DNA from: Campylobacteraceae bacterium
Lineage (GTDB): Bacteria; Campylobacterota; Campylobacteria; Campylobacterales; Sulfurovaceae
NCBI GenBank assembly: GCA_026982175.1
Contig: JALSHP010000005.1
Coordinates: forward strand, 1-7,151
Length of the DNA stretch: 7,151 nucleotides
Direction: 5' to 3'
Within the stretch, counting starts at the first letter, position 1; each line of letters opens with the position of its first letter. The notes under the pieces are model-generated. The model saw only the letters and a program-made list of their open reading frames with translations. It was not told the origin of the DNA and did not search any database. Shown one piece after another: positions 1-5,061 of the stretch. The position numbers were made by a program, and so were the translations under genes.

Positions 1-370
1 GTTCACTTAAAAGTGGCTCTTCTTCAAGTGAGCCTAAAAAAGCTTTCATATCGTCTTGGTTAATGGTGAAGTTCTTAACTTCAGAGACATATCGGTTCAT
101 AATGGGCAGACGATAGAGGCTTAAAATATCATTTATCTCATGGCTACTTAGATGCTCTTCTAAATACTCTTGATAGACGATGACCACATCTGTAGTACTG
201 GCATTACTTTCATTATTCTCGCTGCTTTGACGCATGGAGTCAAAAACCTGTGCAATAGAGATGACCTCTTGCTCTGAATGAGAGAGGCTAAGGTACTCTA
301 AAATCTCTTCTGTTGAGGCAGAAAAGAGTGTTTGAAAGCTTAGGATAAAGAGGAGTAGTATTTTTTTCAT
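1..370 (-). CDS. Secreted DUF2059-like protein, C-terminus cut by window edge
   Basis: Open frame of 123 codons running off the left edge, so the C-terminus is missing. It starts with a typical Sec signal peptide: Met-Lys-Lys, a Leu/Ile/Phe-rich core, then Phe-Ser-Ala at about residues 16-18. The mature part is charged and helical (EEILEYLSLSHSEQEV, then YQEYLEEHLSSHEINDIL). It continues with LSLYRLPIMNRYVSEV, which resembles the DUF2059 pattern in which a helical pair is followed by an 'F/LY-x-s-P-x-G-x-k' segment. DUF2059 proteins are periplasmic and have no firm function. The ATG lies one base after the peroxidase stop codon (TAAGATG), and its ribosome binding site (AAAGAGA) lies inside the end of that gene, so the two are probably translationally coupled. 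The family call is by resemblance only; the export signal and operon position are clearer. Confidence 0.72.
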   Translation of the reverse strand, partial: MKKILLLFILSFQTLFSASTEEILEYLSLSHSEQEVISIAQVFDSMRQSSENNESNASTTDVVIVYQEYLEEHLSSHEINDILSLYRLPIMNRYVSEVKNFTINQDDMKAFLGSLEEEPLLSE

Positions 371-371
371 C

Positions 372-935
372 TTATTTCTCTTTTAAAAGTTTAATAATCT
401 CTTCTTCAATCTCTTTTGGTTTGGTGCTTGAACCATAACGGGTAATAACGTTACCTTTTTTATCTATTAGAAACTTTGTAAAGTTCCATTTAATGCCCTC
501 TGTCCACATAAAACCTGTTGCTTCAGATTTTAAGAACTTATAGAGAGGATGGGTATTGTCTCCATTAACATCAATTTTTTCAAAAAGGGGAAAAGTAATG
601 TCGTAGTTTGTTTTACAAAAGTTTTGAATCTCTTGCTCTGTACCTGGCTCTTGTTCTCTAAATTGATTACATGGAAAGCCTAAAATGACAAAACCTTCAT
701 CTTTGTGTTTCTTGTAAAGAGTCTCTAGTCCCTTGTATTGAGGGGTAAAACCACATTTACTAGCTGTATTAACTACGAGAACGACTTTATCTTTATAATC
801 TTTCATAGAGATGTTTTCACCAATAATAGAAGTAGCGTTAAAGTCATAAAAAGTCTTTTTATCTTTTGGCATGGTCTCTCCTGCTTGGATAGTAATTTGA
901 GTTACACATAGAAGTGTTAATAGTGTTTTTTTCAT
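372..935 (-). CDS. Glutathione peroxidase family thiol peroxidase with N-terminal signal peptide
   Basis: 187 residues. GPx enzymes reduce H2O2 and organic or lipid hydroperoxides; bacterial cysteine forms usually draw electrons from thioredoxin-like donors. Visible motifs are [13 protein letters not shown] with peroxidatic Cys61, GFPCNQF with Gln91, and KWNFTKF with Trp150 and Asn151, giving the full Cys-Gln-Trp-Asn tetrad. Cys107 in QNFC lies 46 residues after Cys61, where the resolving cysteine of thioredoxin-dependent GPx (yeast Gpx3 type) sits. There is no dimerisation loop, as in monomeric GPX4-like enzymes. The first ~18 residues ([18 protein letters not shown]) look like a Sec signal and are extra to the usual ~160-residue form, so the enzyme is probably periplasmic. 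A second start at Met22 has a better Shine-Dalgarno and matches the normal cytosolic N-terminus. The gene begins 18 bases after the L,D-transpeptidase stop and abuts the next gene, so it is operonic. Confidence 0.93.
   Translation of the reverse strand: MKKTLLTLLCVTQITIQAGETMPKDKKTFYDFNATSIIGENISMKDYKDKVVLVVNTASKCGFTPQYKGLETLYKKHKDEGFVILGFPCNQFREQEPGTEQEIQNFCKTNYDITFPLFEKIDVNGDNTHPLYKFLKSEATGFMWTEGIKWNFTKFLIDKKGNVITRYGSSTKPKEIEEEIIKLLKEK
870..882 (-). promoter_or_regulatory. Internal Shine-Dalgarno and ATG (Met22) in the peroxidase gene
   Basis: Minus strand reads AGGAG (878-882), five bases (AGACC), then ATG at 872-870, in frame with the peroxidase. This is closer to the ideal anti-16S match than the site before the first ATG (AAGAAAGG plus six bases). 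Translation from here would give [11 protein letters not shown], the usual cytosolic GPx start, with no signal peptide. AGGAG can also arise from coding for Ala-Gly-Glu-Thr, so use of the start is an inference. Confidence 0.5.
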
Positions 936-953
936 CTTTGCCTTTCTTAATTT

Positions 954-2597
954 TTAATTTTTTAATTTTCTTATTTGATATTTATCATATTTATAAATAT
1001 CATCACCAAAAAATAATTGATTGTTGCTATCTACCCAAGTGGTTAAATAGACCAGATTAATGGGAATGTCTTTGGTGACATCTAACTCCATTTTAATTTT
1101 ACTTTTTAGGATGCTATTGACCTCTGGCACACTCATATTGGGTTCAGTTTTGGCTATATTTTGAAGCAATGAAAAAGGATTAGAGAGTCTAATACAACCA
1201 TGGGAAAAGGCTCTTCTACTTTTTTTGAAAAGATGTTTGGTCGGTGTATCATGGAGATAAACCGAAAATTTATTTGGAAATTTAAATTTTATTCTTCCCA
1301 AAGCATTTTTAGGGCTAGGTGGTTGCATGATTTTATAGGGAAACTTATTTGAGTCATTAAGATAACTTGCCCAATTAATCTTATTGGCAGGAATAACAGT
1401 AGAGTTCTCTTCCCATGTTTCATGTATCTCTAGTCGATGTCTCTTTAGATAGTTTGGATTTTTAACCATTTCAGGAATAACCTCTTTTTTAATAATTCCA
1501 GCAGGGAGTTTCCAATAAGGGTTTATGGTAAGGTAGCTTAGCATATCTGAAAATATAGGAGTAGGGTGCTTTGTGTCACCTACAATAACCCTAAGTCTCT
1601 TCTGCTCTTGACCATACTCATAATAGTGGAGCATATATTCTGGGATATTGACAACAATGTGCCGTGGAGCATTTTTCCGTGGCAACCATTTAATTCGGTC
1701 AAGATTTAGTAAAACTTTATGAATTTTACTCTCGACGGAGATATTTAAAAGTTTTTGCGTTCCTCTACCTACCACACCATCGGCTGTGGTGTTATGACGT
1801 TTTTGAAAACGTTTAACTGCTTTTTGAAGACAGCCATCAAAATATCTACTAGAATGTTTTGATGAACACCCTTTGTAGTCTCCTGAAATTAAAAGGCGTT
1901 TTCTGAGGCGAGGTACAATTAGACTTGTCTGACCTTTTTTGAGTGTTTTAAATGCTGGAAGTTTTCCCCAACCCCCTTGCCATTTAATTTTGTAAAGTTT
2001 ATAAAGAGATGACAGTAGTTGTTTATAGTGATAGCCCTTAGGTTGTAAACTTTTTAATGTTTGCGTAATATTCTCTTGGGACATTAAGCGATTAACATCA
2101 AATTTAAGAGGGTAACGAACCCAATTGGTGTCGATACCATTTGCACGGTTAGTCGCAAGATGATTCTCAAAAGCTTTCCAATCTATCTCACCATAAATAG
2201 TGTGTTGCAAAAAGGCATAATAGAGCATGGTGAGTTCAAGTTCAAACTCTCTAATAGAAGCTTGGGTATGTTTATAGGCTAATTTGTCTTTTAAGATTTT
2301 AGCTTTTCTATGTATGGAACTTCGTGGGTTTAAAGTAACATCTTTTTGAATGGCGTAAAGTAGTTGTAAAACTCTTTTCCCTTTAATGCCTTTAGGAGAG
2401 AGCCACATAGGTCTGTTTTGACGTTGATTGTAGAAGTGTTGTAGTCTAGTAAAGTTTTGCAGAAGATAAGGATTCTTTTGTAAAACTTTTTGATTGACAT
2501 CAATAAAAACATTTTGTCTATTCCAATTTGTTTGTGGCGTGGCAAAAAGTAGGGTGAGGGGTAATATTAAGATAAAGAGAACTATTTTAATCTTCAT
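954..2597 (-). CDS. YcbB/LdtD-type L,D-transpeptidase (peptidoglycan-binding plus YkuD domains)
   Basis: 547 residues from the chosen start. The family makes 3-3 meso-DAP cross-links in peptidoglycan, in the periplasm. Residue numbers count from this start. A signal peptide or membrane anchor lies at 1-20 (KIVLFILILPLTLLF). A helical scaffold region spans about 25-215. A peptidoglycan-binding domain lies at about 217-286 (LKKGQTSLIVPRLRKRL ... AVKRFQKRHNTTADGVVG). The YkuD catalytic domain spans about 312-480, with HDTP (His449) and SHGCIRLSNP (His466, catalytic Cys468). The stretch VIPEMVKNP to PPSPKNALG is the capping insertion typical of the YcbB class. Length is a little under E. coli LdtD (615). 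A longer frame begins at 2615, but the ATG at 2597 has AAGGAG seven bases upstream and gives a normal signal peptide. Oddity: two further cysteines (244 and 256) in the binding domain. First gene of the run with the peroxidase and the DUF2059-like gene. Confidence 0.93.
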   Translation of the reverse strand: MKIKIVLFILILPLTLLFATPQTNWNRQNVFIDVNQKVLQKNPYLLQNFTRLQHFYNQRQNRPMWLSPKGIKGKRVLQLLYAIQKDVTLNPRSSIHRKAKILKDKLAYKHTQASIREFELELTMLYYAFLQHTIYGEIDWKAFENHLATNRANGIDTNWVRYPLKFDVNRLMSQENITQTLKSLQPKGYHYKQLLSSLYKLYKIKWQGGWGKLPAFKTLKKGQTSLIVPRLRKRLLISGDYKGCSSKHSSRYFDGCLQKAVKRFQKRHNTTADGVVGRGTQKLLNISVESKIHKVLLNLDRIKWLPRKNAPRHIVVNIPEYMLHYYEYGQEQKRLRVIVGDTKHPTPIFSDMLSYLTINPYWKLPAGIIKKEVIPEMVKNPNYLKRHRLEIHETWEENSTVIPANKINWASYLNDSNKFPYKIMQPPSPKNALGRIKFKFPNKFSVYLHDTPTKHLFKKSRRAFSHGCIRLSNPFSLLQNIAKTEPNMSVPEVNSILKSKIKMELDVTKDIPINLVYLTTWVDSNNQLFFGDDIYKYDKYQIRKLKN

Positions 2598-2604
2598 GAT
2601 GAAG

Positions 2605-2610
2605 CTCCTT
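2605..2610 (-). promoter_or_regulatory. Shine-Dalgarno deciding the L,D-transpeptidase start
   Basis: AAGGAG on the minus strand lies seven bases before the ATG at 2597-2595. The upstream in-frame ATG at 2615-2613 has no purine-rich site before it (ACTCTACC) and would put this Shine-Dalgarno inside the coding region, so the downstream start is preferred. Confidence 0.75.
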
Positions 2611-2635
2611 TGCATGGTAGAGTTTTTAAGTGAAA

Positions 2636-2641
2636 ATTATA
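2636..2641 (-). promoter_or_regulatory. Putative -10 box for the L,D-transpeptidase operon
   Basis: TATAAT on the minus strand in the context AAAGTATAATTTTC, giving a leader of about 30 bases before the ATG at 2597. No convincing -35 box lies 16-18 bases upstream, only A/T runs, which is common for the housekeeping sigma factor in Campylobacterota. Called by consensus match and position. Confidence 0.5.
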
Positions 2642-2783
2642 CTTTAAATTATTAAAAAATATGATTCAAAAATATAATTTATTATCTATTTTACAGTTTA
2701 TAACATCCTCTCATATAATTTTCTTAAAAAATTTTTGAATTATCAAAAAGGCTAAAAAAGTCACAATCAGAACACAAAAATCT

Positions 2784-2792
2784 TGATATACT
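2784..2792 (+). promoter_or_regulatory. Putative extended -10 promoter for the NlpC/P60 gene
   Basis: TGATATACT fits the extended -10 form TGnTATAAT with one mismatch. Transcription would begin near 2799, leaving a leader of about 37 bases with AAGGAG before the ATG. A second TATAAT on this strand at 2714-2719 is an alternative, more distal start. Confidence 0.45.
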
Positions 2793-2835
2793 AGTTATAC
2801 GAAGATAAAAACAAATTAAAAAAGGAGATTTTGAC

Positions 2836-3546
2836 ATGAAAATAATTAGCACAAAGTTTATACTTTTAACATCTATGGTATTTATGACAGCTTGTTCTAC
2901 TACAACAGCTACCCTAAAACCAAGCAAGTTAATCACTCCCAAGAAGTTAACAACCTTAGAAATTATGGGTGTTACTCAAGGTAATATAAAAAGAAACTTG
3001 ACTCAAGCCACTGTTCCTGTAATACCTGAAATAGAGGTATTGCCATTGGCACAAACATTTCCTATGATAGAGAATACTTTTCAAGAAGCAGAAGAAAATT
3101 TATTTCAAGAGAATGTATTATATGTACCTGATAATGTGAGTGTAGAATCTCAAGTAGAAGAAGATGCTAAAAGACTTTTAGGTATTAAGTATGTATGGGG
3201 GGCAACAGGACCATATAAGTATGACTGTTCAGGTTTTACTCAAAAAGTTTATCGTGATGCAGGAATTAATATTCCACGTGTTTCACGTGATCAAGCACGA
3301 GTAGGGCAGTATGTCTCCTTTGATAATTTACAAAAAGGAGACATGGTATTTTTTGACACAAATAAGAAAAGAACAGGTAAAGTTTCCCATGTAGGTATTT
3401 ATTTGGGAGATGGAAACTTTATTCATGCCAGTTCAGCAGCGAAAAAAGTAGTTATTTTTAATTTTAATGAAAAAACATTCTATAAAAAACGATTTTTATG
3501 GGGTAGACGTGTCATTCAAGATAACTATTTTATGGCATCCTTATAG
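2836..3546 (+). CDS. NlpC/P60 family lipoprotein, probable peptidoglycan endopeptidase
   Basis: 236 residues. NlpC/P60 cysteine peptidases usually cut the D-Glu-gamma-DAP bond in peptidoglycan stem peptides. The N-terminus is a lipoprotein signal (FILLTSMVFMTAC) with Cys20 as the expected acylated residue. A linker of about 85 residues, rich in Thr, Pro and acidic residues, follows. The C-terminal domain (about 107-228) has KYVWGATGPYKYDCSGF with catalytic Cys131, GKVSHVGIYLG with His185, and NFIHASS with His197 as the third triad residue. Size and layout resemble Spr/MepS- and NlpC-type lipoproteins, but the linker is longer. The start has AAGGAG eight bases upstream. It is divergent from the L,D-transpeptidase across 238 bases, which suggests a shared wall-remodelling context. 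No SH3 domain is obvious. The peptide bond cut is inferred from the family. Confidence 0.92.
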   Translation: MKIISTKFILLTSMVFMTACSTTTATLKPSKLITPKKLTTLEIMGVTQGNIKRNLTQATVPVIPEIEVLPLAQTFPMIENTFQEAEENLFQENVLYVPDNVSVESQVEEDAKRLLGIKYVWGATGPYKYDCSGFTQKVYRDAGINIPRVSRDQARVGQYVSFDNLQKGDMVFFDTNKKRTGKVSHVGIYLGDGNFIHASSAAKKVVIFNFNEKTFYKKRFLWGRRVIQDNYFMASL

Positions 3547-3574
3547 AGAAGTGTAACTATGGTTACACTTCTCT
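3545..3574 (+). terminator. 13-bp perfect hairpin at the end of the NlpC/P60 gene
   Basis: AGAGAAGTGTAAC (3545-3557), loop TATG, then the exact complement (3562-3574). The last two bases of the TAG stop codon lie in the stem. The stem is long and perfect, but no U-run follows (TACATAAAC), so it may be an imperfect terminator or a 3'-end stabilising hairpin that lets some transcription pass into the next gene. Confidence 0.6.
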
Positions 3575-3623
3575 TACATAAACTGTGTTAAACTACTTTC
3601 ATATTAATACTAAGGATAAAAAT

Positions 3624-3815
3624 ATGAATGCTAAAAAAATAAGAAGTATCTGTAGACCGTTTAGAATTGTACTGGGTTCAGCACTAATTGGTTATGGTCT
3701 CTATAGTGGAAACCAATGGTTTTATTTAGGAGCTATTCCTTTGATTGCAGGTCTTATTAACTTCTGCCCACTTTGTAAAATCACAGGTCAATGTGATATT
3801 TTAGGAAAAGATTAA
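3624..3815 (+). CDS. Small DUF2892 (YgaP-like) inner-membrane protein
   Basis: 63 residues. DUF2892 proteins are short two-helix membrane proteins of unknown function, also found fused to rhodanese domains as in YgaP. A basic N-terminus (KKIRSICRPFR) leads into helix 1 (about 14-27, IVLGSALIGYGLY). A short turn (SGNQW) and helix 2 (about 33-47, FYLGAIPLIAGLINF) follow, then FCPLCKITGQC. The family's usual ending resembles FCPLY-x-LLG-x-x-x-C; here Tyr is replaced by Cys, giving Cys48, Cys51 and Cys57, with another at Cys10. The frame is open from 3585, but the ATG at 3624 has AAGGA seven to eight bases upstream and the preceding residues are not family-like, so 3624 is chosen. It follows the NlpC/P60 gene after 77 bases and a hairpin, so it may have its own promoter (possible -10 TATTAA at 3602-3607). 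Confidence 0.85.
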   Translation: MNAKKIRSICRPFRIVLGSALIGYGLYSGNQWFYLGAIPLIAGLINFCPLCKITGQCDILGKD

Positions 3816-3826
3816 TCTTTTCCTAA
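3801..3826 (+). terminator. 26-base perfect palindrome ending the DUF2892 gene
   Basis: TTAGGAAAAGATT followed immediately by AATCTTTTCCTAA, a perfect palindrome that contains the TAA stop (3813-3815). As RNA it folds to about an 11-bp stem. The following 40 bases on this strand are very T-rich (CTCTCTTTTCATTTTTC onward), which supports termination, although the T-run starts a few bases late. Confidence 0.65.
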
Positions 3827-4037
3827 CTCTCTTTTCATTTTTCTTCTATTTTTTATTTCACTTTTAAGTAATATTTCAATTTTTACAATAATTAAAATTC
3901 GCAACTACCTAAAGATAGGGAAGTATCTATACTTTTTATAGAATTAATATTATGTTAATCAAATGCTTCTAAGAATTAATTAGATGATTTTAGAATATGA
4001 AGTGAAATATAAAAGGCTTTAAAGAAGCGAGAAGTAA
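3827..4037. other. Gene-free convergent spacer with short inverted repeats
   Basis: No credible reading frame. The left part is T-rich terminator tail. Small inverted repeats are CCTA-AAGA-TAGG (3908-3919) and AAGTAT-CT-ATACTT (3921-3934); the second contains a TATACT. I see no recognisable riboswitch or tRNA. A small RNA cannot be excluded but nothing positive supports one. Confidence 0.5.
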
Positions 4038-4062
4038 AAGCCATTTAAAAGATAAATGGCTT
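4015..4062 (-). terminator. Overlapping hairpins downstream of the LEA-like gene
   Basis: Read on the minus strand, AAGCCATTTA, loop TCTTT, TAAATGGCTT (4062-4038) forms a perfect 10-bp stem followed by TTACTTCT. The same GGCTTT (4042-4037 on minus) can instead pair with AAAGCC (4020-4015), which is followed by TTTTATATTT. The two stems exclude each other; either would act as a terminator for the gene ending at 4082. Confidence 0.6.
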
Positions 4063-4070
4063 AGAAGAAG

Positions 4071-4087
4071 AAATAAGATTCTTATTT
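4071..4087 (-). repeat. 7-bp inverted repeat across the LEA-like stop codon
   Basis: AAATAAG-ATT-CTTATTT. The TAA stop of the minus-strand gene (4084-4082) lies inside it. It is weak and AT-only apart from one G-C pair, so by itself it is unlikely to terminate transcription. Confidence 0.35.
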
Positions 4088-4849
4088 AGCATCTTTAATA
4101 GTAGTAGTTACATTATCAGTAGCTTTATTTGAAACATCAGAAGCACTGTCAGTAATGGTTTTAACATTTGTAGTTGTAGTTTCCATAGCTGATTTAGCAG
4201 TAGCTGAAGCTTCTGTAGTTGTAGTCTTAGCAATGTCTTTTGCTCCATCAGTAACATTCTTAGCTGTATTTGAAGCTTCTGTTGTTGCTGTTTTTGCAAT
4301 ATCTTTTGCACCATCTACTACATCTTTAGCTGTTGCTTTTGCATCTGTTGATGTTGTTTTCACTGCATCTGTCGCATCTGTTGAAACTTTTGTAACATTT
4401 TTTGTACCTTCAGTCGCTACAGTTGTAACATTTTTTGTACCCTCTGTTGCTGCTGTAGTTGCTGCATCTTTCATACTATTAGTTGTATTTGTTGCTGTCT
4501 CTTTAAGCTCTTTAGTTGTATCCGTTACTGCCGCTTTACCCTCTTTCGCTAAAGAAACACTCCCCTCTTTACCCTCTTTTACTGTTGATACCTCTGCTGT
4601 CTTTAAATCATCTGAAGCTTTTACTGCTGAATCTTTAACATCTGAACTTACGTTTGTTACTGTTCTCTCTGCTGATTTTGTTGTCTCTACAACACCATCT
4701 TTAACTGAAGCTACTGAATCTTTAGCATCTTTACTTATAGAAACTGCTGCTTCTTTCATGTCTTTAAACATGTCTCCAAAAGAAAATTCTGCTGAAGCTG
4801 TGGTGAGTAGTGTTGAAGTGATAGCACTTATCATAATAAATGTTTTCAT
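4082..4849 (-). CDS. Exported LEA group 3-like protein of 21 tandem 11-residue repeats
   Basis: 255 residues. A Sec signal (MKTFIMISAITSTLLTTASA, likely cut after residue 20) is followed by EF. Residues 23-253 then divide exactly into 21 eleven-residue units with no insertion or deletion, ending in AK. Examples are VVDGAKDIAKT, VTDGAKDIAKT, ATTEASNTAKN and VATEGTKNVTK. Positions 1, 2, 5 and 9 are mostly apolar or small (5 and 9 mainly Ala/Val/Gly/Met), and the others are Lys, Asp, Glu, Thr or Ser: the group 3 LEA pattern of amphipathic 11/3 helices. There is no Cys, Trp, Tyr, His, Pro or Gln. LEA proteins are disordered in water, fold on drying or at membranes, and protect proteins and bilayers under desiccation, freezing or salt stress; that role here is inferred. 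Shine-Dalgarno AAAGGA lies five bases before the ATG. A phasin-like or surface helical protein is an alternative. Confidence 0.85.
   Translation of the reverse strand: MKTFIMISAITSTLLTTASAEFSFGDMFKDMKEAAVSISKDAKDSVASVKDGVVETTKSAERTVTNVSSDVKDSAVKASDDLKTAEVSTVKEGKEGSVSLAKEGKAAVTDTTKELKETATNTTNSMKDAATTAATEGTKNVTTVATEGTKNVTKVSTDATDAVKTTSTDAKATAKDVVDGAKDIAKTATTEASNTAKNVTDGAKDIAKTTTTEASATAKSAMETTTTNVKTITDSASDVSNKATDNVTTTIKDAK
4190..4321 (-). repeat. Two tandem 66-bp units in the LEA-like gene
   Basis: Units 4256-4321 and 4190-4255 each encode a 22-residue double repeat (V-x-DGAKDIAKT then x-TTEAS-x-TAK-x). By hand alignment they match at about three quarters of bases, so the DNA repeat points to recent duplication of a two-hendecad block. 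Confidence 0.7.
4388..4453 (-). repeat. Two tandem 33-bp units in the LEA-like gene
   Basis: Units 4421-4453 and 4388-4420 encode AATEGTKNVTT and VATEGTKNVTK. They share an identical 19-base core and differ at about six of 33 positions, which shows that a single hendecad is also a unit of duplication. Confidence 0.75.
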
Positions 4850-4877
4850 TTATGTCCTTTTGTATAATTATAATAAA

Positions 4878-4905
4878 ATTATAGTATTTAATATTTAAAA
4901 TACAA
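4878..4905 (-). promoter_or_regulatory. Putative promoter of the LEA-like gene
   Basis: Minus strand: TTGTAT (4905-4900), 16 bases, then TATAAT (4883-4878) in the context TACTATAAT. The leader would be about 20 bases and includes AAAGGA. A second TATAAT at 4872-4867 is too close to the start to be preferred. Confidence 0.5.
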
Positions 4906-5017
4906 CTTAATATACATCAAAAAAAACAATTAAATTAGTTAATAATAATAAAAGTTATTTAATAAGTAATTCAAATAGTAAACATTTTTGAAGATAAGTT
5001 TTTCTATAAACTAATAA

Positions 5018-5032
5018 TATAATGGTTATAAT
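5018..5032 (+). promoter_or_regulatory. Putative -10 boxes of the desaturase gene
   Basis: Two TATAAT hexamers nine bases apart (5018-5023 and 5027-5032) precede the ATG at 5062. No good -35 box is at the right distance; TTGAAG at 4989-4994 is too far away. The leader would be about 20-30 bases and contains AAGGAAG. Confidence 0.45.
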
Positions 5033-5061
5033 TTCACATTAACTAAAAAAGGAAGTATCGT

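Noticed and set aside
2330..2545. 71-codon minus-strand frame
   Set aside because: Lies wholly inside the L,D-transpeptidase gene in another frame, with no family resemblance.
2598..2615. Six-residue N-terminal extension of the L,D-transpeptidase
   Set aside because: The upstream ATG has no Shine-Dalgarno, while AAGGAG is placed seven bases before the ATG at 2597, which also gives a cleaner signal peptide.
2724..2942. 72-codon minus-strand frame
   Set aside because: Overlaps the promoter, Shine-Dalgarno and signal peptide codons of the NlpC/P60 gene on the other strand; no recognisable protein and no ribosome binding site of note.
3585..3623. Thirteen-residue N-terminal extension of the DUF2892 protein
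   Set aside because: The extension is polar and unlike the family, and AAGGA sits at the right distance before the ATG at 3624.
3905..3940. Possible riboswitch or small RNA suggested by CCTA-AAGA-TAGG and AAGTAT-CT-ATACTT
   Set aside because: The stems are only 4 and 6 bp, match no riboswitch core I recognise, and no terminator follows on the plus strand.
4108..4314. 68-codon minus-strand frame rich in Leu and Gln
   Set aside because: A shifted frame of the repetitive LEA-like gene; Leu and Gln codons arise from the same repeated bases read one position out.
4190..4453. Tandem direct repeats considered as a CRISPR array or non-coding satellite
   Set aside because: The repeats are multiples of 33 bases, adjacent without spacers, and keep the reading frame of an 11-residue protein repeat.
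4155..4898. 247-codon plus-strand open frame rich in Val, Ala and Ser
   Set aside because: It is the antisense of the hendecad gene. Its low-complexity composition mirrors the Thr/Ala/Lys codons of the real gene, it has no Shine-Dalgarno, and the opposite strand has a signal peptide and exact 11-residue periodicity.
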